A stretch of 33,176 nucleotides of DNA from Chryseobacterium sp. (GCA_015478785.1 JADMKO010000048.1:1-33176); one strand, 5' to 3'; positions 1-8,604 are shown, counted from the first letter of the stretch. Translations and numbers: made by a program. The notes: generated by a model not told the origin, from the sequence alone.

Positions 1-2523
1 TACATTTCCGGCCAGAATTTCTTTGGAAAGTTTATTCAGAACTTCCTGCTGAAGGACTCTTTTCAATGGCCGGGCTCCAAAACTGGGGTCATAACCTTTG
101 TTCATGATGTATTCAATGGCATCTTCTGTAGTAGTCATCAGAATACCTTTTTTCTCAAGCATCGTATTGAATCCTCTCAACTGATACTGAACAATTTTCC
201 CAATTTCCTTTCTTGTCAGCGGTTGGAAAAGCACTACTTCATCGATTCTGTTCAGAAACTCCGGGCGCAGGGTTTGTTTCAGAAGCGTAAAAACTTCCTC
301 TCTTGTTTTTTCAATAACTTCATATCGGTTATCATCCGTCAAATTCTCAAAATTTTCCTGAATAAGCGAAGATCCCATGTTGGAAGTCATAATGATGATC
401 GAGTTTTTGAAATTCACCACGCGACCTTTATTGTCGGTCAAACGCCCGTCATCCAAGACCTGAAGAAGGGTATTGAAAACATCTGGATGTGCTTTTTCTA
501 TTTCATCCAGCAAAACAACGGAATACGGACGACGACGAACGGCCTCAGTAAGTTGTCCGCCTTCTTCATAACCGATGTATCCCGGAGGCGCACCTACCAG
601 TCGCGACACGGAATGGCGTTCCTGATATTCGCTCATATCAATTCTCGTCATGTTATTTTCGTCATCAAAAAGAAACTCGGCAAGTGCTTTTGCCAGTTCG
701 GTTTTCCCAACTCCCGTGGTTCCAAGAAAAAGAAAACTTCCGATAGGTTTTTTTTCGTCATTCAGTCCGGCGCGGTTTCTGCGAATTGCATCAGCTACAG
801 CTTCAATCGCTTCTTCCTGTCCTACTACCCTTTTGTGAAGTTCATCTTCCAGATGCAGAAGTTTTTCCCTTTCACTTTTCAAAAGTTTAGTCACCGGAAT
901 TCCTGTCCATTTCGAAATGACTTCAGAAATATTTTCCGCAGTCACCTCTTCTTTAATGAGTTCATTTTGGTTATTCTGCATTTCCAACTCCATTTTTTTA
1001 AGTTCCTCATCTTTATCCCGCAGTTTACCGTACTGAATTTCAGCCACTTTTGCGTAATCACCGGCCCTCGAGGCACGTTCCGCCTCCAGTTTCAGAGATT
1101 CTATATCTTTTTTAATTTGAGTCAGATCCTCAGATTTTTGCTTTTCTTTCAGCCATTTCGCATTGATCTCGTTGCGCTCCTCAGAAACTTTGGCAATATC
1201 TTCTTTCAGGTGGTTGATTTGGATTTGGTTTCCTTCGCGGGAAATGGCGGCAAGTTCGATTTCCAACTGCATCAGCCTTCTATCGAGAACATCCAGCTGT
1301 TCAGGTTTTGAATTAATTTCCATTCTGAGTTTCGCTGAAGCTTCGTCAATCAAATCAATAGCTTTATCAGGTAAAAAACGATCGGAAATATACCGTTGCG
1401 ACTGTTCAACAGCTGCGATAATGGCTTCATCTTTTATCCGAACTTTATGGTGCGCTTCATATTTATCTTTAATTCCCCGTAAAATAGAAATCGCAGATTC
1501 GGTATCGGGTTCTTCCACCATCACCTTCTGGAAACGCCTTTCCAGAGCTTTATCTTTTTCAAAATATTTCTGATATTCATTCAGAGTTGTCGCTCCTACT
1601 GCGCGAAGTTCACCTCGAGCGAGTGCTGGCTTCAGGATATTCGCTGCATCCATGGCACCTTCACCTCCGCCAGCTCCAACAAGCGTATGAATTTCATCGA
1701 TAAAAAGAATGATTTGCCCGTCGGATTTGATCACTTCATTCACCACGGATTTCAGCCTTTCTTCAAATTCTCCTTTGTATTTTGCGCCTGCAATTAATGC
1801 GCCCATATCCAACGAATACAGAGTTTTATCCATCAGATTCTCGGGAATATCGCCGGAGATAATCCGGTGCGCAATACCTTCTGCAATCGCGGTTTTACCC
1901 ACGCCAGGTTCACCGATGAGGATAGGATTATTCTTGGTTCTTCGGGATAAAATCTGCAAGACCCTGCGGATTTCTTCATCTCTTCCGATCACAGGATCCA
2001 GTTTTCCTTCCGCTGCGAGTTCGTTGAAATTCTTAGCATATTTATTCAGGCTCTGATACGTTTCCTCCGAACTGGCCGAAGTGGCGCGCGATCCTTTTCT
2101 GAGTTCTTTTATCGCTGCTTGCAAGGAATTTTTCGTAATTCCCATATCTTTCAATACTTTGGAAACTTCAGAATTTACTTCAAAAAGAGAGAGCCAAAAA
2201 TGCTCAATGGTAACGTATTCATCGCCCATTTTTTTAGCGATGTTTGGCGCCTCCAGCAATATTTTGTTTGCCGTCTGTGAAAGATAAAGATTGCCGCCTT
2301 CCACTTTGGGAAGTTTTTCGATCAACGCGCGGTTTCTTTCTCTCACCAAAGTTACTTCTGCTTCAGATTTCTTCAGAAGAAACTCAGAAACACTGTCATC
2401 TGTCTGAAAAATTCCTTCCAAAATATGCTGTGGTTCAATACCTTGGTTGCCAAATTCCATCGCAATTTGTTGCGCTTTCTGAATAGCTTCCTGAGATTTT
2501 ACAGTAAATTGGTTTAGGTTCAT
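1..2523 (-). CDS. clpB: ATP-dependent disaggregase ClpB, partial (C-terminus beyond left edge)
   Basis: Hsp100 AAA+ disaggregase that works with DnaK to pull apart cytosolic protein aggregates. Translating the minus strand from the ATG at 2521-2523 gives an open frame of 841 codons that runs off base 1; full ClpB proteins are about 860 residues, so only some 20-25 C-terminal residues are missing. Seen in order: the N-terminal Clp repeat domain (about 1-145), the first Walker A GEPGVGKT near residue 202, a Glu/Lys-rich coiled-coil middle domain (about 400-520) that separates ClpB from ClpA/ClpC, the second Walker A GTTGVGKT near residue 601, and a GYIGYEEGG pore loop with a following LLDEIEKAH Walker B. 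It is divergent from the paa cluster. No CIRCE-like operator or clear promoter box was seen upstream. Confidence 0.97.
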   Translation of the reverse strand, partial: MNLNQFTVKSQEAIQKAQQIAMEFGNQGIEPQHILEGIFQTDDSVSEFLLKKSEAEVTLVRERNRALIEKLPKVEGGNLYLSQTANKILLEAPNIAKKMGDEYVTIEHFWLSLFEVNSEVSKVLKDMGITKNSLQAAIKELRKGSRATSASSEETYQSLNKYAKNFNELAAEGKLDPVIGRDEEIRRVLQILSRRTKNNPILIGEPGVGKTAIAEGIAHRIISGDIPENLMDKTLYSLDMGALIAGAKYKGEFEERLKSVVNEVIKSDGQIILFIDEIHTLVGAGGGEGAMDAANILKPALARGELRAVGATTLNEYQKYFEKDKALERRFQKVMVEEPDTESAISILRGIKDKYEAHHKVRIKDEAIIAAVEQSQRYISDRFLPDKAIDLIDEASAKLRMEINSKPEQLDVLDRRLMQLEIELAAISREGNQIQINHLKEDIAKVSEERNEINAKWLKEKQKSEDLTQIKKDIESLKLEAERASRAGDYAKVAEIQYGKLRDKDEELKKMELEMQNNQNELIKEEVTAENISEVISKWTGIPVTKLLKSEREKLLHLEDELHKRVVGQEEAIEAVADAIRRNRAGLNDEKKPIGSFLFLGTTGVGKTELAKALAEFLFDDENNMTRIDMSEYQERHSVSRLVGAPPGYIGYEEGGQLTEAVRRRPYSVVLLDEIEKAHPDVFNTLLQVLDDGRLTDNKGRVVNFKNSIIIMTSNMGSSLIQENFENLTDDNRYEVIEKTREEVFTLLKQTLRPEFLNRIDEVVLFQPLTRKEIGKIVQYQLRGFNTMLEKKGILMTTTEDAIEYIMNKGYDPSFGARPLKRVLQQEVLNKLSKEILAGNV

Positions 2524-2751
2524 ATTATTTGTATTGTGATGTTTAAAATTTTCCTGAGTACAGCAAAAACCTCATCAAATTGATACAGACACTATAATAA
2601 GGACAATTTTTCCGAAATAAATACGTTTCATTGATAAATTTACGACATATTTTCCGAAATCATCAATCCCAGCGGAATATGAATTGAAATATCTGAAGGG
2701 TTAAACAATGTCCAAAATAAATGCGCCCTTTCGGAGTTTTGTATTTTTCTG

Positions 2752-2759
2752 TATATTTG
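2752..2759 (+). promoter_or_regulatory. Putative -7 box of the paaE promoter (TATATTTG)
   Basis: TATATTTG matches the Bacteroidota -7 consensus TAnnTTTG exactly and lies 34 bases before the paaE ATG, implying a leader of about 28 bases. No TTG was found at the usual distance for a -33 element, so the assignment rests on the -7 box and its position. Confidence 0.55.
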
Positions 2760-2793
2760 TTGAATTCACTTCATGTGATTTTTTATCAAAACT

Positions 2794-3882
2794 ATGCATC
2801 ATTTTCATCAGCTAAAAACAACCAAAGTAAGCAAGGAAACCAACGACTGCGTTAATATCGCATTTGAAATTCCTGAACATTTAAGAAATTTATTCAAGTA
2901 TAAACAAGGACAGTACATTAATGTGCGCCGAATAGTTGACGGTGAAGATCTGCGCCGTTCTTATTCCATTGTTAATGCGCCATCAGAAGGCAACCAGGAA
3001 ATTGAAATCCTGGTAAAAAACATGGAAGGAGGCCGGGTTTCCTCTTTTCTGAATCACGAAGTTCAGATAGGAGATCATCTGGAAATACTGGAACCGATGG
3101 GCCATTTTTACACCCATCACCATCCCAGCAACCAGAAGACCTACGTTGGTTTGGCTGCGGGAAGCGGAATTTCTCCTGTGCTTTCCAACCTGAAGGAAGC
3201 ATTGTATCAGGAACCGGAATCCCGTGCTTATCTCTTCTTCAGCAACAGAAGTTTTGAAAACATTATTTTCAGAAAAGAAATAGATGAACTCGCTGAGCAG
3301 TTCGGTGGAAGACTGAAAGTTATTTATCTTCTATCAAGAGAAAAACATTACGAAGATGAACTTTTTGAAGGAAGAATTTCTGCTGAAAAACTCGATCGCC
3401 TCTTTGAACGTTTCCCGGAAATTCCTGTTCAGGAAACCACTTTTTTCATCTGTGGCCCGTCAGAAATGATCAAGGACATTTCAGAATATCTGAAAAAAGA
3501 CAGGAAAGTACCTTCGTTGCAGGTAATGTACGAATACTACTCGGCACCGGATGATGATGAAAATGCAGAAAAGAGCGACGAGTTCAAAGCAATCCCGAAT
3601 CTGGAAAGCATGGTGACGCTGATCATTGATGATGATGAATATTCCTTTCATCTCAATTCCAAGAAAAACAGTATCTTAGACCAGGCTCTTGCGGAAAAAC
3701 TTCCGGTTCCATTTGCCTGCAAAGGTGGCGTTTGCTGTACCTGCAAAGCACAGGTAATGGAAGGAGAGGTATTTATGGAAAAGAATTTTGCCCTTACGGA
3801 AGACGAAGTGGCAAAAGGCTTTGTATTAACATGCCAGTGTCACCCAACTACGAATGTTGTGATGCTGAATTATGATGTTTAA
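2794..3882 (+). CDS. paaE: 1,2-phenylacetyl-CoA epoxidase reductase subunit PaaE
   Basis: NAD(P)H-dependent flavin/iron-sulfur reductase that passes electrons to the PaaA di-iron centre of phenylacetyl-CoA epoxidase. The 362 residues hold an N-terminal FAD-binding barrel with the RRSYS flavin motif (54-58), a nucleotide-binding domain with GLAAGSGISP (119-128) and the C-G-P-S motif (220-223), and a C-terminal plant-type 2Fe-2S ferredoxin domain with cluster cysteines C309, C314, C317 and C347. Length and domain order fit PaaE. An acidic linker (about 253-265) separates reductase and ferredoxin parts. It is the first gene of the paa cluster, whereas in E. coli paaE follows paaABCD. Confidence 0.95.
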   Translation: MHHFHQLKTTKVSKETNDCVNIAFEIPEHLRNLFKYKQGQYINVRRIVDGEDLRRSYSIVNAPSEGNQEIEILVKNMEGGRVSSFLNHEVQIGDHLEILEPMGHFYTHHHPSNQKTYVGLAAGSGISPVLSNLKEALYQEPESRAYLFFSNRSFENIIFRKEIDELAEQFGGRLKVIYLLSREKHYEDELFEGRISAEKLDRLFERFPEIPVQETTFFICGPSEMIKDISEYLKKDRKVPSLQVMYEYYSAPDDDENAEKSDEFKAIPNLESMVTLIIDDDEYSFHLNSKKNSILDQALAEKLPVPFACKGGVCCTCKAQVMEGEVFMEKNFALTEDEVAKGFVLTCQCHPTTNVVMLNYDV

Positions 3883-3901
3883 CCTATTAAAAAGTACGAT
3901 T

Positions 3902-4159
3902 ATGACCCAGTGGAAATTTGACTCGATAATTGAAGAAGATAAAGAGCACAAAATAAAAGGGCTAAATATCTGGAGCCATTACTGGCATTGTACAGACCGG
4001 AAAATCGAAGTGAGAGATCCTTTTGAAAGTCAGGTTTATTATTTTAATGAATATGAAATTCACGACGGGCACGAGAAAGTAAACTTCGTTGCCGGCGAAT
4101 ACACCAACGGAAAGCTTGGACTGTATATCAAAGACGAATTAAGTGGGGAAAAACTTTAA
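3902..4159 (+). CDS. Unknown 85-residue protein inside the paa operon
   Basis: I do not recognise this family. The frame is open from 3872, where an ATG overlaps the end of paaE, but the ATG at 3902 is preferred: it gives an 85-residue soluble protein beginning MTQWKF and avoids an 11-base overlap. The protein is rich in charged and aromatic residues (several Trp, Tyr, His), has a single cysteine in a W-H-C stretch near residue 33, and shows no signal peptide, membrane segment or CxxC motif. It sits 19 bases after paaE and 38 before paaA on the same strand, so co-expression with the epoxidase is likely. A role in epoxidase assembly or regulation is possible from position only; I see no sequence evidence for one. 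Confidence 0.75.
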   Translation: MTQWKFDSIIEEDKEHKIKGLNIWSHYWHCTDRKIEVRDPFESQVYYFNEYEIHDGHEKVNFVAGEYTNGKLGLYIKDELSGEKL

Positions 4160-4197
4160 TATTTGGTTCCAAAAATAACGGAATCTGCGACAAAACT

Positions 4198-5136
4198 ATG
4201 GAGTTACAAAAATTTTTAGATTACGTGCAGGCAGAAAACAAGGTTGAGCCTAAAGATATGATGCCGGAGGATTACCGGAAATTGCTGGTACGCCAGATCT
4301 CGCAGCATGCGCACTCTGAAGTGGTGGGAATGCTTCCCGAAGCCAATTGGATCAGCAGAGCGCCTTCGCTCCGGAGAAAAATGGCTCTTCTGGCCAAAAT
4401 TCAGGACGAAGCTGGCCACGGTTTATATTTATATGCCGCAACCGAAACTTTAAATAACGGGGAAATCGCTGCCGACAGAGATTCTACCTACAACGATATG
4501 CTGGCCGGAAAAGCAAAATATTCCAGTATTTTTAATTATCCTACGCTCAGTTGGGCAGATATAGGAGCCATCGGCTGGCTTGTGGATGGTGCTGCCATTA
4601 TGAATCAGGTGATGCTAATGGGAAATTCCTACGGTCCGTATGCCAGAGCCATGGTGCGGATTTGCAAGGAGGAATCTTTTCACCAAAGACAGGGATATGA
4701 AATTCTGATGACGCTTTGCCGCGGAACCAAAGAGCAGAAAGAGATGGCACAACAGTCCCTGAACCGCTTTTGGTGGCCTGCGCTGATGATGTTTGGCCCG
4801 AATGACGACGCGTCTCCTAACTCACAGAAATCAATGAACTACCGCGTAAAAAGAGAAAGCAATGATGCGCTTCGCCAAAGATTTATTGATGTTACCGTTC
4901 CGCAGGCCGAATTTTTAGGATTGAAGGTCCCCGATGAAAACTTAAAATGGAATGAGGAAACGCAACATTATGATTTCGGCGAACTTCCGTGGGACGAATT
5001 TTATGAAGTTTTAAAAGGAAACGGTCCCGCCAATAAAAAACGCCTCGAAACCAAAAGAACAGCGCAGGATGAAAATGCCTGGGTGAAAGAAGCAGCGATA
5101 GCGTATGCGGAAAAACAAAATTCCGTTCTGAGTTAA
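4198..5136 (+). CDS. paaA: 1,2-phenylacetyl-CoA epoxidase catalytic subunit PaaA
   Basis: Di-iron monooxygenase subunit that converts phenylacetyl-CoA to the ring-1,2-epoxide. The 312 residues match the usual PaaA length. The ferritin-like di-iron ligand pattern is visible as E41, then E71-A-G-H74, then E159-S-F-H162, consistent with paired E-x-x-H helices. The segment around D130 with GAAIMNQ follows the family pattern. Start at the ATG at 4198, which follows a short AT-rich spacer. It is followed by paaB and paaC, giving the complete core of the multicomponent enzyme with paaE. Confidence 0.97.
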   Translation: MELQKFLDYVQAENKVEPKDMMPEDYRKLLVRQISQHAHSEVVGMLPEANWISRAPSLRRKMALLAKIQDEAGHGLYLYAATETLNNGEIAADRDSTYNDMLAGKAKYSSIFNYPTLSWADIGAIGWLVDGAAIMNQVMLMGNSYGPYARAMVRICKEESFHQRQGYEILMTLCRGTKEQKEMAQQSLNRFWWPALMMFGPNDDASPNSQKSMNYRVKRESNDALRQRFIDVTVPQAEFLGLKVPDENLKWNEETQHYDFGELPWDEFYEVLKGNGPANKKRLETKRTAQDENAWVKEAAIAYAEKQNSVLS

Positions 5137-5159
5137 TTTAAAATCTATAATTTCAAAAT

Positions 5160-5441
5160 ATGAGCAATTTAGATGTGTGGGAAGTTTTCATTCAAACGAA
5201 ACCCGGTTTATCCCACAAACATGCAGGAACTGTACAGGCAGCCACTGCTGAAATGGCATTGCAAAATGCAAGAGACGTATACACCAGAAGAATGGAAGGA
5301 ACCTCCATTTGGGTCGTGCCAAGTAAATATCTCGTGACAAGCGAAGGCGTGGATAAGGAAGCATTCTTCGATCCGGCAGATGATAAACTGTACCGCCATC
5401 CTACGTTCTATCAGATTCCTAATGATGTGAAAAATATGTAA
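5160..5441 (+). CDS. paaB: 1,2-phenylacetyl-CoA epoxidase subunit PaaB
   Basis: Small subunit needed for assembly and activity of the PaaABCE complex; in characterised enzymes it bridges PaaAC heterodimers. The 93 residues have the normal length and the conserved N-terminal pattern WEVFIQTKPGLSHKHAG (7-23), plus the SIWVVPS segment (49-55) typical of PaaB. It starts 23 bases after paaA. No catalytic residues are expected in this subunit. Confidence 0.96.
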   Translation: MSNLDVWEVFIQTKPGLSHKHAGTVQAATAEMALQNARDVYTRRMEGTSIWVVPSKYLVTSEGVDKEAFFDPADDKLYRHPTFYQIPNDVKNM

Positions 5442-5507
5442 AAAAGCTTTCTCTCATCAGCCATCGGTCATCACCGAAGCAGATCAACGAAAGCCGAAAA
5501 CAAAATT

Positions 5508-6248
5508 ATGAAGAATTATATCTTAAAATTAGCCGATGATACCCTGATTATGGGACAGCGCCTTGCAGAATGGTGCGGAAAAGGTCCTTATCTGGAGGAA
5601 GATATTGCCCTCACCAATATTGCGTTGGATTATCTGGGACAAAGTTCCAATTTTTATAAATATGCCGCTCAGTTACAGGGTGAAAATAAAACAGAAGACG
5701 ATATGGCTTTTCTGCGTTATGAACATGAATATCTGAATTCCCATCTGGTAGAGCTTCCTAATGGCGATTATGCTCAAACCATTCTGAAAGTGTATTTCTT
5801 TTCTGTGTATCAGAGTCTGCTTTATTCAAAACTCTCTGATAGTGCTGATGAACAGCTGTCCGCTCTGGCACAGAAATCCTTAAAAGAAGTGAAATACCAT
5901 TATACTCATGCTGCTACTTGGGTAAAAGTTTTGGCTGCAGGAACAGAGGAAAGTACCTCGAGAATTCAGAAAGCTCTTGTTAACCTTTGGGAATACACCG
6001 GAGGTTTGTTCGATGAAGTAAAAGGCGAAACTGAACTGGTAACCTTAAATTTAATTCCCGACTCTACAACACTGTACGGCGACTGGAAAGGAAAAGTTGC
6101 TGAAGACTTTCAAAATTTCAGCCTCGAAATACCTGCTTCAGATTTTATGCAAAAAGGCAGCAGAACAGGATACCACACCGAATATTTCGGATACATCCTT
6201 TGTGAATTGCAGTACATGCAACGGGCATATCCCGGTTGTGAATGGTAA
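5508..6248 (+). CDS. paaC: 1,2-phenylacetyl-CoA epoxidase structural subunit PaaC
   Basis: Ferritin-fold partner of PaaA, structurally related to it but without an iron site, that forms the stable PaaAC heterodimer. The 246-residue protein shows the PaaC N-terminal signature: L-A-D-D-T-L-I-M-G-Q-R-L-A-E-W-C-G-K-G-P, beginning near residue 7. It also has the helical segment ending HAATWVKVLAAGTEES (about 134-149). The 66-base gap after paaB carries no obvious terminator. It is followed by paaD, so the core order here is E-x-A-B-C-D. Confidence 0.96.
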   Translation: MKNYILKLADDTLIMGQRLAEWCGKGPYLEEDIALTNIALDYLGQSSNFYKYAAQLQGENKTEDDMAFLRYEHEYLNSHLVELPNGDYAQTILKVYFFSVYQSLLYSKLSDSADEQLSALAQKSLKEVKYHYTHAATWVKVLAAGTEESTSRIQKALVNLWEYTGGLFDEVKGETELVTLNLIPDSTTLYGDWKGKVAEDFQNFSLEIPASDFMQKGSRTGYHTEYFGYILCELQYMQRAYPGCEW

Positions 6249-6286
6249 AACTAAACATATAATTCATTCAATATTATATTGAGAAA

Positions 6287-6757
6287 TTGACTTTGATTGA
6301 TTTAATAAAAATATTATCACAAATTCCTGATCCTGAAATTCCGGTGATCAATATTGTGGAACTTGGCATTGTCCGCGAAGCGAAGATGGTGTCGGAAAGT
6401 GAAGCAGAAATCATTATCACGCCCACGTATTCTGCGTGTCCCGCGATGTATAATATCGAAGAGGACATCATTAAACTTTTCAAAGAAATGGGAATTACGG
6501 CAAAAGTAATTACGGTCATTTCTCCGCCATGGACTACGGATTGGATTACGGATGAAGCAAGAGAAAAATTACAGGTTTACGGCATCACACCGCCCGAAAA
6601 AGGTGCCGATGAAGATCATTTGAACAAGCCAAAACCTTGCGCCAGATGTGGTTCGGAAAACACGAAACAGATCAGCCGTTTTGGGTCTACACTCTGCAAA
6701 GCAAGTTACCAATGTAATGACTGTTTGGAACCATTCGATTATTTCAAATGTCATTAG
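6287..6757 (+). CDS. paaD: PaaD, epoxidase maturation protein (DUF59/MIP18 domain plus zinc ribbon)
   Basis: PaaD is thought to help maturation of the iron-containing epoxidase components. Residues 11-100 form a DUF59/MIP18-like domain with IPDPEIPVINIVELGIV (13-29) and the conserved cysteine C51 in TYSACPAM. The C-terminal part is a zinc ribbon with C118/C121, C137, C143/C146 and C155. No in-frame ATG exists between the upstream stop at 6260-6262 and the conserved DPEIP motif, so translation probably starts at TTG 6287 (or TTG 6293). The gene lies 38 bases after paaC. Confidence 0.92.
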   Translation: MTLIDLIKILSQIPDPEIPVINIVELGIVREAKMVSESEAEIIITPTYSACPAMYNIEEDIIKLFKEMGITAKVITVISPPWTTDWITDEAREKLQVYGITPPEKGADEDHLNKPKPCARCGSENTKQISRFGSTLCKASYQCNDCLEPFDYFKCH

Positions 6758-6794
6758 TTTTCTTTAACTTTATATAATTAAATAATAATAAAAG

Positions 6795-7607
6795 ATGGCA
6801 AATTACGTGTACTCACAGTTCGACATGGAATCCAGAATGAATGGCCGGCTTAAAATCGCCTGGCTCAATCAGCCTGAACGAATGAATCCATTAACCAAAC
6901 CCCTTCTTCTGGAACTCGCAAGTTTTATAGAGTTTTACAGCCGTAACGAAGATACGCGGTGCATCGTTATCGCTGCAAAAGGCGATGTGTTTTCTTCAGG
7001 GCAAAATGTAAATTTTGAAGATACTGATACTAAAAATCAGGGCTCACCAAGAGAAGTGAAAAGACTGGTTACCGATTATTATAATCCGCTTATTTCCGCC
7101 ATCCGCTATGCAAGAAAACCCGTTATCGCTCTGGTAAATGGGCCTGCATCCGACACGGCCGCTAATATTGCTTTGGCGTGTGACATTACTTTAGCCGCAG
7201 ATACAGCGTATTTTGCCCAGATCTTTTCTCAAATCGGATTGATTCCTGACGCCGGCGGAACGTATTATCTACCTAAAAATATTGGAATGCAAAAAGCTGC
7301 TTACCTCGCATTTACAGGAAAAAAAGTGTACGCAAAAGAAGCCGAACAAATGGGAATGATTGCAGATGTTTTTCCAAAAAACGAATTTGAGGAAAAAGCT
7401 TTTGAAATTATTGAAGATATTGTAAACATGCCTACTCAGGCGTTGTGGCTCACCAAAAGAGCTTTCAGAAAAAGCCACGACAACAGGCTGAACGAACATC
7501 TGAGGTTGGAAAGTGAATATCAGAGTATGGCTGCTGCTTCCGAAGATTATGCAGAAGCCATTGAAGCGCATTACCAGAAAAGAAAAGCCATGTTCAAAGG
7601 CAGATGA
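6795..7607 (+). CDS. Crotonase-family PaaG-like protein with altered oxyanion loop (paralogue 1)
   Basis: Crotonase-fold protein of 270 residues, clearly paralogous to the next gene. Both share the LVTDYYNPL/LVTDFYNPL segment, the GLIPD motif and the CoA-binding C-terminal helices ending KRKAMFKGR/KRKPVYKGK. The GLIPDAGGTY motif (148-157) keeps D152, the position of the catalytic Asp of PaaG isomerases. However, the loop that normally reads NGPAVGAGA is NGPASDTAAN (115-124), so the glycines supplying the second oxyanion-hole amide and the helix start are replaced by Asp-Thr-Ala. The first oxyanion segment FSSGQ (66-70) is retained. It may be a divergent isomerase, a hydratase with other substrates, or a non-catalytic partner of the downstream PaaG. 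It ends the first paa transcript, just before a terminator. Confidence 0.85.
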   Translation: MANYVYSQFDMESRMNGRLKIAWLNQPERMNPLTKPLLLELASFIEFYSRNEDTRCIVIAAKGDVFSSGQNVNFEDTDTKNQGSPREVKRLVTDYYNPLISAIRYARKPVIALVNGPASDTAANIALACDITLAADTAYFAQIFSQIGLIPDAGGTYYLPKNIGMQKAAYLAFTGKKVYAKEAEQMGMIADVFPKNEFEEKAFEIIEDIVNMPTQALWLTKRAFRKSHDNRLNEHLRLESEYQSMAAASEDYAEAIEAHYQKRKAMFKGR

Positions 7608-7629
7608 TTTTTGAACATTTTTAAAATAG

Positions 7630-7658
7630 CGGTTTCCGAAAAAGGGAGCCGTTTTTTT
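7630..7658 (+). terminator. Intrinsic terminator after the first paaG-like gene
   Basis: CGGTTTCC pairs with GGGAGCCG (G-U pairs included) around a GAAAAA-type loop and is followed by seven Ts. It lies 22 bases after the stop of the first paaG-like gene and would end a paaE-to-paaG1 transcript. Confidence 0.75.
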
Positions 7659-7701
7659 GTGGATTTAAAATTGAGTTGATCTGAATATCGTCTAATTGTT
7701 G

Positions 7702-7709
7702 TATTTTCG
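7702..7709 (+). promoter_or_regulatory. Putative -7 box before paaG (TATTTTCG)
   Basis: TATTTTCG differs from TAnnTTTG at one position and sits 26 bases before the paaG ATG and 44 bases after the preceding terminator, so a separate promoter is plausible. No well-spaced -33 element was found. Confidence 0.4.
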
Positions 7710-7734
7710 TCAGGTTACAAAATATTTTTAAATT

Positions 7735-8535
7735 ATGATTACTCAACTGGACATCGAATCCCATTTTGATGGTAAACTGATGATTGCTTATCTCAATAAC
7801 GATAAGACCATGAATGCGCTCAACAGGCCGACTCTAAAGGATTTACAAAACTTTTTCATTCATTGCAATGAAGACGACAACGTCCGCGTAGTTGCACTTT
7901 CCGGAAGAGGCCGCGCTTTCTGTTCCGGCCAGGATCTCGCTGCCGCATTTGCGGATCGGGATGAAAAAAATGATATTTCTATCGTTAAAAAGCTCGTCAC
8001 GGATTTTTACAACCCGCTCGTTTTGGAAATCACGCGTTGCAGAAAACCGGTAATCTCTTTGGTGAATGGTCCTGCCGTAGGCGCCGGAGCCATGCTCTCA
8101 CTCATCTGCGACTTTGCCATAGCTTCAGAAAAAGCGTATTTTTCCCAAGCATTTTCCGGCATCGGCTTAATTCCGGATACCGCCGGAACTTATTTCCTTC
8201 CAAAACTATTAGGACGGCAAATGGCCAATTATCTTACTTTTACAGGCAAAAAACTATATGCTGAAGAAGCCAAAAACTTAGGATTGATAGCGGAGGTTTT
8301 CAGCGAGGAAGAATTTATGACTAAATCCATGGAAATACTTGAAAAGCTGTCAGAAATGCCAACATCAGCATTCAAATTTACGAAACAGGCTTTTGCAGAA
8401 TCTTATGATAACACCCTGAAACAACAGCTTCGCTTGGAAGCAGAACTTCAGCAACGCGCAGCCAACACAGAAGATTTCAGTGAAGGGGTTGCCGCATTCT
8501 TAGAAAAAAGAAAGCCCGTTTATAAAGGGAAATAA
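7735..8535 (+). CDS. paaG: 1,2-epoxyphenylacetyl-CoA isomerase PaaG (paralogue 2)
   Basis: Crotonase-superfamily isomerase that turns the ring epoxide into oxepin-CoA and probably also shifts double bonds later in the pathway. The 266 residues show the first oxyanion segment FCSGQDL (62-68), the canonical second loop NGPAVGAGAM (111-120), and the GLIPD motif with D148 at the position of the catalytic Asp. The motif continues DTAGTY where many homologues have DxGGT. Length is normal. Of the two adjacent paralogues this one keeps all the expected catalytic features, so I assign the symbol here. It is flanked by terminators on both sides and may be a single-gene transcript. Confidence 0.92.
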   Translation: MITQLDIESHFDGKLMIAYLNNDKTMNALNRPTLKDLQNFFIHCNEDDNVRVVALSGRGRAFCSGQDLAAAFADRDEKNDISIVKKLVTDFYNPLVLEITRCRKPVISLVNGPAVGAGAMLSLICDFAIASEKAYFSQAFSGIGLIPDTAGTYFLPKLLGRQMANYLTFTGKKLYAEEAKNLGLIAEVFSEEEFMTKSMEILEKLSEMPTSAFKFTKQAFAESYDNTLKQQLRLEAELQQRAANTEDFSEGVAAFLEKRKPVYKGK

Positions 8536-8555
8536 CAATATTCATTTTAGTCTAC

Positions 8556-8589
8556 AGATAGTTTTGGGTTTTCCAAAACTATCTTTTTT
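8556..8589 (+). terminator. Strong intrinsic terminator after paaG
   Basis: A perfect 12-bp stem (AGATAGTTTTGG with CCAAAACTATCT), a GTTTT loop and a run of six Ts, starting 20 bases after the paaG stop. It overlaps the promoter region of paaH, whose candidate -7 box begins at 8591. Confidence 0.9.
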
Positions 8590-8590
8590 G

Positions 8591-8598
8591 TATCTTTA
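8591..8598 (+). promoter_or_regulatory. Putative -7 box of paaH (TATCTTTA)
   Basis: TATCTTTA matches TAnnTTTG except at the last base. It lies directly after the terminator T-run and six bases before the paaH ATG at 8605, so the mRNA would be nearly leaderless, starting at or very near the start codon. Confidence 0.45.
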
Positions 8599-8604
8599 GC
8601 GTTT

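Noticed and set aside
223-1311. Long plus-strand open frame of 362 codons opposite clpB
   Set aside because: It is antisense to a well-conserved ClpB frame, its translation is Phe-rich with no recognisable domain, and clpB explains the conservation.
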